A stretch of DNA of 64,000 nt from contig NZ_JAIXSL010000004.1 of assembly GCF_027484705.1 (NCBI RefSeq), positions 1 through 64,000 of the forward strand. Direction: 5' to 3'. Shown here in pieces: positions 38,945 through 45,719 of this stretch; the stretch's first letter is position 1; the number at the start of each line of letters is the position of its first letter. Source of the stretch: Flavobacterium sp. (GTDB taxonomy: Bacteria; Bacteroidota; Bacteroidia; Flavobacteriales; Flavobacteriaceae). The notes under the pieces are model-generated. The model did not search any database. It was given only the letters and a program-made list of their open reading frames with translations, and was not told the DNA's origin. Position numbers and translations under genes: made by a program.

Positions 38945-39484
38945 ATGAAAAAAGAAAATACCATCCGGACTTTACTGGGGGTTACCCAGCAAGACCTTGC
39001 GATGCTTCTCGGCGTGAGTCGCAGCCAGTGTGCCATGTTTGAAACCGGCAAGCGCGATCTGCCACCCCACGCCCAACAGTTGCTTGCTGAAATGCTAGTT
39101 TACATACAATCCGCTGATACGACCTCACGACCTGTGCATCCTGCTCAGCAAAAAGCCATAACAGAGCGGATTGAGCGCCTGCTTAAGGAAAATGAATACC
39201 AAAAAGTGCTTACCGTAAGAAGAATCGCCGCAGCTACTAAAAAGCAACAGGCGCAGGACAGGTTAATGCTGCTCACCGAATTTTTGGCAAGCCGCGAATC
39301 GGGTAGAGGCAGTGTATCAGGGCTTCCTAATGCTCTAGTGAGAAAAGCTACATTAGTAGAAGCCGGAGTTAAAGATACCGTAGCGGAATTACAACACAAA
39401 CTGGAATTGCTCGAACTCGAAAAGCTGTTGCTACAATCGCAACTCAGAAATGCAAGTAAAGATTCAGGGATTATACGCAATTAA
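38945..39484 (+). CDS. XRE-type helix-turn-helix protein with C-terminal coiled coil
   Basis: 179 residues. Residues 12-45 form a helix-turn-helix (TQQDLAMLLGVSRSQCAMFETGKRDLP). The C-terminal third is a leucine-rich coiled coil (AELQHKLELLELEKLLLQSQLRN) suited to dimerisation. The direct repeats upstream suggest autoregulation. It is followed by an unknown 140-residue gene and then the prophage attachment tRNA. Target genes unknown. Confidence 0.78.
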   Translation: MKKENTIRTLLGVTQQDLAMLLGVSRSQCAMFETGKRDLPPHAQQLLAEMLVYIQSADTTSRPVHPAQQKAITERIERLLKENEYQKVLTVRRIAAATKKQQAQDRLMLLTEFLASRESGRGSVSGLPNALVRKATLVEAGVKDTVAELQHKLELLELEKLLLQSQLRNASKDSGIIRN

Positions 39485-39610
39485 CACTGCTGGTCATTAC
39501 GTATAATTACTAAAAAATGTTAAATAGATATTAAATTCAAATAAACTTAACTAAAATGGTCTGCTGTTTGAAAATGCCGCTGCATTATTAATCATTTAAT
39601 TTTTTTAATC

Positions 39611-40033
39611 ATGAACTATTCTATTACAAACCTGACACAGGTAGCCGATTGCAACGTATTGTTGTCTTGGGCAGCGAAAGAAAAAGCGGATTTGAATTTC
39701 AAACGCCTTTCAGACGAACGTTTAACCACCAAATACGCCGAGACTTCTCAGGAGCTTGATGCCGTACTGCAAGGCGTACTTGCAGAACTATCGGCTACGG
39801 AGACCATCATTGGGGTTTTGCCCGAAGGTCCTTCGAAAGATGATGCCCTCAACAAGAAAACAAGACTCGAGTACAAAAAGTTTCTTTTAGAAACCCGTAA
39901 AGAGAGTTATGGTACGGTAGCTTTACTCGAAAAAGAAATGGATTTAGCCAGAGTGTTGCAGGAGCTTACCGAGGTGGATGCTTTTATCAGTACGCTTGAA
40001 GCGAGAAAAACCGAACTTCTGGCGCAGGCATAA
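39611..40033 (+). CDS. Hypothetical helical protein, 140 aa
   Basis: I do not recognise a family. The sequence is almost entirely charged helix (LSDERLTTKYAETSQELDAVLQG, TRLEYKKFLLETRKESYGTVALLEKEMDLARVLQELTE), with no signal peptide or membrane segment. It may form a coiled coil. It lies 126 bases downstream of the XRE protein on the same strand and ends at a strong terminator. Confidence 0.6.
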   Translation: MNYSITNLTQVADCNVLLSWAAKEKADLNFKRLSDERLTTKYAETSQELDAVLQGVLAELSATETIIGVLPEGPSKDDALNKKTRLEYKKFLLETRKESYGTVALLEKEMDLARVLQELTEVDAFISTLEARKTELLAQA

Positions 40034-40052
40034 GCCCGGAAGATTAGTAAGG

Positions 40053-40082
40053 AAAAGCGAGTTTTAAACTCGCTTTTTTTTT
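40053..40082 (+). terminator. Terminator after the 140-aa hypothetical
   Basis: AAAAGCGAGTTT (40053-40064) pairs with AAACTCGCTTTT (40066-40077), followed by a T-run. Confidence 0.85.
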
Positions 40083-40256
40083 GACATGATTTATTCAGGC
40101 AGTTTCTAAGCCTTGCCGATTGCTGTAATGCTAACAAAATGAAACACTTGACTGTCATGCGTCAAAAAACTATCACTTTTCCCGAAAAAATATTTCTGTA
40201 ATCAAAAAAGGTTGCTATATTTGCAACCGCATTGAGCAATTGGTGCACGACTTATT

Positions 40257-40341
40257 GGAGAAATGGCAGAGTGGTCGATTGCGGCAGTCTTGAAAACTGT
40301 TGACTGTAACAGGTCCGGGGGTTCGAATCCCTCTTTCTCCG
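40257..40341 (+). tRNA. tRNA-Ser (anticodon TGA)
   Basis: Acceptor arm GGAGAAA (40257-40263) pairs with TTTCTCC (40334-40340), followed by a G discriminator. The anticodon loop CTTGAAA carries TGA. A long variable arm (TTGACTGTAACA region) and a T arm with GGTTCGAATCC are present. CCA is not fully encoded. The 3' end lies 133 bases before the integrase gene. Confidence 0.95.
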
Positions 40342-40345
40342 CAGA
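40318..40345 (+). other. Probable prophage attachment site (one end) in the tRNA-Ser 3' end
   Basis: Integrase genes placed just after a tRNA usually mark integration into the tRNA 3' end. The second copy of the attachment core must lie beyond 64,000, so the exact core is not determined. Confidence 0.45.
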
Positions 40346-40351
40346 AACTCA

Positions 40352-40377
40352 GGAAGCCCGTATATATGCGGGTTTCC
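40352..40377. terminator. Hairpin between tRNA-Ser and integrase
   Basis: GGAAGCCCG and CGGGTTTCC arms form a near-complete stem around TATATATG. Probably terminates tRNA transcription. Confidence 0.5.
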
Positions 40378-40474
40378 AAAAGTTTTAAAAAAAATAGTGA
40401 ACAAATAAGGAACAAAAATTCCTTAACGTTGGTCAAATGTCCCCGCAAACATTTTAATTTTTAAACAAATTAAA

Positions 40475-41641
40475 ATGAAACCAATTTTCACAAAACCTAA
40501 GGTCGGTAAACCAGCTGACCCTAGTAAACCGTGGTTCGTATGGTTCAGATACGATAATAAACTTAAACGGTATAAATTAGGAATCAATTACATCAAAGAT
40601 TTAAAGGAACGCGAACGCGAAGCAAATGCTTTGGCCGATGCACTTTGGCAAAAATTAAAAGATGATTGGAATCCTAATATTCCAAACATAACCAAAGAAG
40701 ATCCCGAAGTTTTATTCGAAGACGCGATCAACTTTGCGTTACTCAAAAAGAAATCATCTTTAAAACCAAAATCTTTCGCGGATTATTCATGTACTGGCCG
40801 TTTCATCATTAAGGCCGGAATATCATTGAAATATAAAGACGCACCTATTAAGAAAATTAAAAGACAGCATATAAAATCAATTTTAGCAGAAGCAAAAGAA
40901 AAACAAAATTGGTCAAACAAGGCTTATAATAAACACCTAAATCAACTCAAAGCTATTCTTAGTGAATTATTGGAATGGAATATCCTAAACAATAACCCTG
41001 CGCATAAAATTAAGCGATTGCCTGTAGATGAAACTATTGCCAATACTCCAGCGACACCAGCACAACACAAAATAATAAAGGAATTCTTAGAAACCAAGCA
41101 CCCAGAATTTTTTGTTTTTATAATCACTATTTTCCACACCGGCGCGAGGCCAGAAGAAATATTGAATATCAAAAACGAAATGATAAATATTCGTACTCAG
41201 GAAATCATTTTACCAGGCAGCATTACCAAAACCAAAAAAGACAGAATCATTCCGATCAACAATCATTTACTAAGATATTTTGAAAAAATGAACTTGCACA
41301 AATACCCCAAACAGTATTATGTTTTTGGTAGCTTCAGGCAACCCGGAACCGGTTTTCGTGATCAGCAAAAAGATTTCATTCCTGGCCCGACTAAAATAAA
41401 AAGAGATACAGCAACAAAGCGCTGGAATCGTTTAATCAAAAGTGAAAGCGGATTGAATATAAACGTTAGCATGTATTCGAATAAACATGCTGGAGCCGAT
41501 GCCAAAATTCTTTCAGGAATGGATTTAGATGTTTTAAGAGAACTTTACGGACACAAGTCTAAATTAATGACCGAAACTTATGCTAAAGTAGTAAAAGAAC
41601 AATACAGGAAACAAATTAGAGAAAATTCACCAGAATTTTAA
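40475..41641 (+). CDS. Phage tyrosine recombinase (integrase)
   Basis: 388 residues. It has an N-terminal arm-binding region, a SAM-like core-binding domain (about 85-185) and a C-terminal catalytic domain. Box I arginine is in TGARPEEILN. Box II reads SNKHAGADA in place of HxLRH, as in the KHTG subgroup of Bacteroidota integrases. LYGHKSKLMTETYAKV carries the box II histidine and the tyrosine nucleophile. It should integrate and excise this prophage at the adjacent tRNA-Ser. It is the only plus-strand phage gene seen and is convergent with the lysis region. Confidence 0.9.
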   Translation: MKPIFTKPKVGKPADPSKPWFVWFRYDNKLKRYKLGINYIKDLKEREREANALADALWQKLKDDWNPNIPNITKEDPEVLFEDAINFALLKKKSSLKPKSFADYSCTGRFIIKAGISLKYKDAPIKKIKRQHIKSILAEAKEKQNWSNKAYNKHLNQLKAILSELLEWNILNNNPAHKIKRLPVDETIANTPATPAQHKIIKEFLETKHPEFFVFIITIFHTGARPEEILNIKNEMINIRTQEIILPGSITKTKKDRIIPINNHLLRYFEKMNLHKYPKQYYVFGSFRQPGTGFRDQQKDFIPGPTKIKRDTATKRWNRLIKSESGLNINVSMYSNKHAGADAKILSGMDLDVLRELYGHKSKLMTETYAKVVKEQYRKQIRENSPEF

Positions 41642-41647
41642 AAAGAA

Positions 41648-41676
41648 AGTGCGCGGCTAACAACTTCCGCGCACTC
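41648..41676. terminator. Hairpin between integrase and the convergent late genes
   Basis: AGTGCGCGG (41648-41656) pairs perfectly with CCGCGCACT (41667-41675), 10-base loop. Confidence 0.7.
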
Positions 41677-41704
41677 AACCAACAACTAAACACCCAATTT
41701 AATT

Positions 41705-42100
41705 TTAAAATCTAAAGACATTATAAGTAACACCAATCCCAACGCTAGGTTTTAAATCAGCACCATACCCAGCATATATCCCAACCCCAAAACGTTTTGA
41801 TTTATTCTCAAAATGCTCAACTTTTACAGCTTGCGTTTCCTTCAGATTGTGTAAGGATTCCAATTCACACTGATCTTTGTCTCGCTGATCAGATAGCTCA
41901 ATAATTGTTTTTGATTGATCCTGAATGATCTGATTGAGGTCTGCGGCAACTTTTAAGCAATTAGGAAGTTCTGTTTTTCTACAATAATCGCCATTAATTA
42001 AACCCTGATATACATCAAGATTATTATTCGGAGTAACGGTACTCTGCGATATACCTAGCAATGGAATCAGTACCAGGATTGCTAAAAATATTTTTTTCAT
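41705..42100 (-). CDS. Secreted coiled-coil phage protein (possible outer spanin)
   Basis: 131 residues: signal peptide (IFLAILVLIPLLGISQ), a helical middle (LNQIIQDQSKTIIELSDQRDKDQ) and a C-terminal beta-like segment ending in phenylalanine (FGVGIYAGYG, GIGVTYNVFRF), as in outer-membrane strands. It overlaps the end of the upstream 114-aa membrane protein gene by 77 bases. Overlapping inner-membrane and secreted coiled-coil genes in a lysis region resemble Rz/Rz1 spanin pairs. That reading is inference. Confidence 0.6.
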   Translation of the reverse strand: MKKIFLAILVLIPLLGISQSTVTPNNNLDVYQGLINGDYCRKTELPNCLKVAADLNQIIQDQSKTIIELSDQRDKDQCELESLHNLKETQAVKVEHFENKSKRFGVGIYAGYGADLKPSVGIGVTYNVFRF

Positions 42101-42368
42101 GTTGTATTTTTTTGGTTAGAGTTGTAGCTTGTTTCGACGAGCTGACGGCCGAAGCTTTTAACTTTGAATTATCAGCATGCATTTTCGCTGATAGTGTATC
42201 AATTTTTTTTCCTGTTTTGGCATGGTCATTTGTGGCCTGATTCATTTTGTCATCCATATTCTGGAAGTACATTCTGAGCAGCACAATAATTAAGATGCAG
42301 AATAAAACAAACAAAATGGCTTTAAACCAGCTTGGAAGTTTATCAGTGACATTAGTTGAAATTTCCAT
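42024..42368 (-). CDS. Membrane-anchored coiled-coil phage protein (possible inner spanin)
   Basis: 114 residues: one membrane helix (AILFVLFCILIIVLLRMYF) followed by a polar helical region (DDKMNQATNDHAKTGKKIDTLSAKM). Overlaps the next gene out of frame, as spanin genes often do. It follows the putative endolysin gene by 18 bases. Confidence 0.6.
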   Translation of the reverse strand: MEISTNVTDKLPSWFKAILFVLFCILIIVLLRMYFQNMDDKMNQATNDHAKTGKKIDTLSAKMHADNSKLKASAVSSSKQATTLTKKIQHEKNIFSNPGTDSIARYIAEYRYSE

Positions 42369-42386
42369 AAAAATCGAATTAAATTA

Positions 42387-42944
42387 TTACGACTGCTCGA
42401 TTAAAATATAAGGAATAACTGTTTGATTATTACGTTTCATTTCACCTTCAACAAGAGCAATAAAAGATGGCCATTGTGTAGGATGAATTGTTTGACACCC
42501 AAGCGATGAAGTAGTGTTGAATCCTCCTTTATGGATATCAATATAAAACGGCGCTGCCGAAGTATCAGTTTCAGGTTTACTTTGGCCGGCACGAATTACT
42601 GTCACACGCCCAAATTGACGAAGTGCTTTGTATGGTGCTTTCATATTATGCATGCCAATTTTATATAAATAAACTGCATTTGCAACAAGCGTAGCAATTC
42701 CAGGGCGTTTTACAGATGGATCAGTATTGGCATTAAAAGAAACTGAAGCTTCTTTTGAATCGATGAAAATAGCATCATCGTAAATTCCAATATCATTCTT
42801 GCCGGGTAACCCTAAAGTGTCTTTATAATATCCGCGAATTCCAATCACAAGAACTGGATATTTAATACGGTCTATATTAAATGGCGAAATCAACTCATGA
42901 AGTTGTGCGCTAGGCATTTTTGGTTTTGATTTTGGTGTTTCCAT
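42387..42944 (-). CDS. Probable phage endolysin (YkuD-like motif)
   Basis: 185 residues, soluble, no signal. The segment IDIHKGGFN followed by TSSLGCQTIHPTQW has the spaced His and Ser-x-Gly-Cys of L,D-transpeptidase/carboxypeptidase-like enzymes (YkuD type), with a cysteine nucleophile. The position, next to small membrane proteins at the late end of the phage, fits cell-wall cleavage during lysis. Overall family assignment is tentative. Confidence 0.55.
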   Translation of the reverse strand: METPKSKPKMPSAQLHELISPFNIDRIKYPVLVIGIRGYYKDTLGLPGKNDIGIYDDAIFIDSKEASVSFNANTDPSVKRPGIATLVANAVYLYKIGMHNMKAPYKALRQFGRVTVIRAGQSKPETDTSAAPFYIDIHKGGFNTTSSLGCQTIHPTQWPSFIALVEGEMKRNNQTVIPYILIEQS

Positions 42945-42954
42945 AGTACTTTAT

Positions 42955-43182
42955 TTATTTTAAAGTTGTCAAATCTTTAATAGTATCTCGCTGCATAAGT
43001 GTTTTCTCAAAAGCTTTTGAGGCTTCTAGTTTTACTTTATTTATACGCATCCTGATTGAATCATTTTTCAATTCGGAATGATCAATATAAACCTGTCTTG
43101 ATTTCTGAAGCTCAATTTTAGGATTAACACTACTGAGTAGAAAAACCAAAGCAAATAGTGGAAGTATTAATTTTGTTCTCAT
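42955..43182 (-). CDS. Small secreted phage protein (lysis region)
   Basis: 75 residues: signal peptide (LILPLFALVFLLSSVNP) and a basic helical tail. Starts inside the stop of the upstream membrane coiled-coil gene (4-base ATGA overlap). Possibly the outer half of a spanin-like pair. Confidence 0.6.
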   Translation of the reverse strand: MRTKLILPLFALVFLLSSVNPKIELQKSRQVYIDHSELKNDSIRMRINKVKLEASKAFEKTLMQRDTIKDLTTLK

Positions 43183-43511
43183 TTTTTAATTCTTAATTCG
43201 TTTAAAAATTTCTGATTATCCTCAGCAATACTGTCATTACGCTTAGTAACATCTTTCACGTAGTTTATAAAGTCAACAGATAACTCATTATATTTTTCAT
43301 CTTTATATTGAACGCTTTTCGTTAAGCGTGAAATTTCTTCTTTAAGATTTTTTATCGTTTCCTTATCGTCTGAAAGGTGTTGTTTCCATTGCGAGTAAGC
43401 AATAAGTGATAAAAAAATTATTGTCGCAGTTGTAAAACCAATAAGTCTAGTTTGGGCACTTTTACCAATAAAAGTAAAGAACCATTGAAACCTATTATTT
43501 TCGATATCCAT
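43179..43511 (-). CDS. Membrane coiled-coil phage protein (lysis region)
   Basis: 110 residues: one membrane helix (LIGFTTATIIFLSLIAYSQW) followed by a long coiled coil (KETIKNLKEEISRLTKSVQ). The topology is that of an inner-membrane spanin (Rz). It is coupled to the next gene by a 4-base overlap. A second membrane/secreted pair lies at 41705-42368, so one pair may do something else. Confidence 0.6.
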   Translation of the reverse strand: MDIENNRFQWFFTFIGKSAQTRLIGFTTATIIFLSLIAYSQWKQHLSDDKETIKNLKEEISRLTKSVQYKDEKYNELSVDFINYVKDVTKRNDSIAEDNQKFLNELRIKK

Positions 43512-43545
43512 CTGCTTTGATTTGGGAATTATTTAAAAATGATAA

Positions 43546-43577
43546 AAAAAGACGTGAGTAGGATCACGCCTTTTTAT
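43546..43577 (-). terminator. Terminator after the 53-aa membrane protein
   Basis: AAAAAGACGTGA (43546-43557) pairs with TCACGCCTTTTT (43564-43575) with one mismatch; it is just past the stop at 43580. Confidence 0.7.
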
Positions 43578-43579
43578 AC

Positions 43580-43741
43580 TTACACTCCGGTGACGTTACT
43601 ATCTTTTGAGAAAAAAGCAAAAGCAGCTCCAAAAACAGTTGCTGCAAGCACAAAGTAACTTTTGTATGGAGTATCTACTGTTGCAGCAGCTCCACAAATT
43701 GCGGCTAGTGAACCAAAAAGGCTCGTTTTCCAATTTTTCAT
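43580..43741 (-). CDS. Small two-helix membrane protein, holin-like
   Basis: 53 residues from ATG 43741 (M-K-N-W-K-T-S-L-F-G) to TAA 43580. Two small-residue-rich hydrophobic stretches (SLFGSLAAICGAAATV and SYFVLAAATVFGAAFAFF-like) are joined by a short polar turn, and the tail is charged. Its size, topology and position beside the lysis genes fit a holin, but no family motif is seen. It lies 18 bases downstream of the dockerin-like gene. Confidence 0.55.
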   Translation of the reverse strand: MKNWKTSLFGSLAAICGAAATVDTPYKSYFVLAATVFGAAFAFFSKDSNVTGV

Positions 43742-43759
43742 ATTCTCGATTTTAATTTG

Positions 43760-44317
43760 TTACGGAAGAATTACAGCTTTCCCTTTGTTATTCCAGAAGT
43801 TATCTGTATCGGAATTATCAACTACACCATCGCCATTCAAATCGCAAACAGCAATTCCATACTGTGAGTTTTCAGCGGCAAATTTAATAATCACTTCATC
43901 AGCATCATCAATCACTCCATCTTGGTTTACGTCGCCTGAATACAAAGCAAAAACACCGCTTTCAACTTCGATTTGGTTTGCTCCAGCTGCTTGTTCCGCG
44001 GCAATTGTAAAATCATAATCTACATCATCATTTCCAAAGTCTAAAGCTACAGGAGTGTAAACTCTTAAAGAGTTTTTTCCAACTACAGAAACATAATTAT
44101 TACCGCCACTTACTTCAGTTTGTACGGTGACATTACCATCTATTTTTAACATTCCGGTTTTTTCTTCAACCAAAGTAGCCCCAGCCCAGATACCAACTTT
44201 CACTTCTTCGACTTCATCAGCTGGAGAAATACCATCCTGATTAAACTTTACTGATTCCATTGTACCGTTACCTTTGTAGTAACTTTGTACGAAAAATTTT
44301 AAATTTACTTTTTTCAT
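43760..44317 (-). CDS. Phage protein with dockerin-like calcium-binding repeats
   Basis: 185 residues. The N-terminal half is beta-rich (LKFFVQSYYKGNGTMESVKFN, VKVGIWAGATLVEE). The C-terminal ~60 residues hold two dockerin I-type loops, GDVNQDGVIDDADE and CDLNGDGVVDNSDTDNFWNN, with Ca ligands at D, N, D and D. Dockerins bind cohesins or order protein assemblies; here the module follows tail fibre genes, so a role at the virion tip or decoration is possible. No signal peptide. Confidence 0.75.
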   Translation of the reverse strand: MKKVNLKFFVQSYYKGNGTMESVKFNQDGISPADEVEEVKVGIWAGATLVEEKTGMLKIDGNVTVQTEVSGGNNYVSVVGKNSLRVYTPVALDFGNDDVDYDFTIAAEQAAGANQIEVESGVFALYSGDVNQDGVIDDADEVIIKFAAENSQYGIAVCDLNGDGVVDNSDTDNFWNNKGKAVILP

Positions 44318-44340
44318 TTTCTGTTGTTTAAATATTAATA

Positions 44341-45585
44341 TTAAAGTTCTATTTCAATTTGTTGTGGTTCATTTAACACATCATCCGATAAGGTTAGCGA
44401 GTAAAAATCATTTACCGATATTATTTCAAATGCGTAGTCACTAACAACCTTATAAGACCACGCACCAATTGGACTTCCAGCAACTAAAAACCCAATTATT
44501 CTAATATCAGTAAAAGTTGAATTTTTATAAAATTGTTTTACATTGGCAAAAATTGGTAAATCTGAAGTGAAAGTATATTTTCCAGCGTAATCATAATTAC
44601 TAGTAAATACAGCCCCGTAATTACCTTCTAACGTTCCTGCAACTATTTCAGGAGCAGATGTTCCTGATTGCGTTACTTGACAACGAAATACATTAGATTT
44701 ATTAGTTATAATAACGTAGTATAATCCTATATTACCGATGTTTATAATTAGAATATCATCTCCTTTACTGTAGTTAATTTCAGTTAGACCATTTTGACCA
44801 AAGCAACTAGCTTCAGCACCATTAATGAATGTAATTTTACCTTTTTTATTAAAGGCATTTAATTTTACATAACTATCTTCTTGACTAAACAAAGCTGGAT
44901 CAACTACGATTTCATCCAAATTATCCAATATCAAATCTTTCAATACATCATCAGATTGAATAGTCTGTGTGGCACCTGATAATATTCTATGACCACGATT
45001 ACCACCACCACCTACAAAAGCATCAAAAGCTCTTTCAATATGCAATTCGACAATATATGGTTGCATATTATTGTGAGCATTACCACCACCAAAAGGTTTA
45101 ATAAATTCACCGGGACCAAACGGGCCACCATTTCCATCATCTGCTGTCAACCCCCCCGAACCACTTCCTCCGCCTTTATGAATACTCGTACCACCTTCAG
45201 GAGTTACAACCGGTAATTCAGGAATAGTTAAAGTATGCTGTTCTTCACCTCCAGTAGCACCTAGTGTCGGATAATCAGTCGGATGCCACCCCACAGAAAC
45301 ACGGCCACCATTTTGAAGTTTAATTCGCCATCCAACCATATTATTTTTGCCTAGTAAATAATTTGGCGAAGTATCATCCATTTCAAAATTATCCTGAATC
45401 CATAAAATAGGCCGATTGATAGACATACTTAAACCTTCAGGAACAAATAAACCAATCCCAAAACTAGAAAGAAGCGCATCTTTCGTAGTTTTATAATCTA
45501 CACCATCTTTAACTATATACAATAATGCATCACCAGGAACATTAAGAAGCCAATCCATTTGGCTAAGTTTTATTTCATTTATCAT
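44341..45585 (-). CDS. Phage tail fibre/collar-domain protein
   Basis: 414 residues. The N-terminal part (KDGVDYKTTKDALLSSFG) is phage-fibre-like. Residues ~75-195 resemble the phage tail collar module (GWRIKLQNGGRVSVGWHPTDYPTLG, EEQHTLTIPELP, glycine-rich insert, NAHNNMQPYIVE). The remaining ~220 residues are beta-rich and unfamiliar; they are the likely receptor-binding or host-specific part. It is the last large tail gene before the lysis region, the usual place for adsorption proteins. The start ATG overlaps the stop of the upstream 45-aa gene. Confidence 0.75.
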   Translation of the reverse strand: MINEIKLSQMDWLLNVPGDALLYIVKDGVDYKTTKDALLSSFGIGLFVPEGLSMSINRPILWIQDNFEMDDTSPNYLLGKNNMVGWRIKLQNGGRVSVGWHPTDYPTLGATGGEEQHTLTIPELPVVTPEGGTSIHKGGGSGSGGLTADDGNGGPFGPGEFIKPFGGGNAHNNMQPYIVELHIERAFDAFVGGGGNRGHRILSGATQTIQSDDVLKDLILDNLDEIVVDPALFSQEDSYVKLNAFNKKGKITFINGAEASCFGQNGLTEINYSKGDDILIINIGNIGLYYVIITNKSNVFRCQVTQSGTSAPEIVAGTLEGNYGAVFTSNYDYAGKYTFTSDLPIFANVKQFYKNSTFTDIRIIGFLVAGSPIGAWSYKVVSDYAFEIISVNDFYSLTLSDDVLNEPQQIEIEL

Positions 45586-45719
45586 AACACTACTATATTT
45601 TCATTTTTTTCAGTTATAATTAAATCACCACTTTCAGCAGCCAGGTAATTTCGATTTCTTTCAATATCATTATATTGCTGAGGACTTATCCAAATAATAT
45701 GTATTACATTATTATTCAT
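45582..45719 (-). CDS. Tiny phage protein (45 aa) coupled at both ends
   Basis: Reads MNNNVIHIIWISPQQYNDIE at its start, with a charged C-terminus ending in IVVL. ATG 45719 overlaps the last codons of the 790-aa gene by eight bases, and its TGA overlaps the ATG of the collar protein gene by four bases. This tight stacking supports real translation. Function unknown; possibly a small tail or chaperone protein. Confidence 0.65.
   Translation of the reverse strand: MNNNVIHIIWISPQQYNDIERNRNYLAAESGDLIITEKNENIVVL

Noticed and set aside
40215..40448. Minus-strand 77-residue frame containing [15 protein letters not shown]
   Set aside because: It is the well-known false protein made by reading the antisense of a tRNA-Ser gene.
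44341..45585. Collar-type fibre as a further DGR target
   Set aside because: I found no segment matching the template repeat in its coding sequence.
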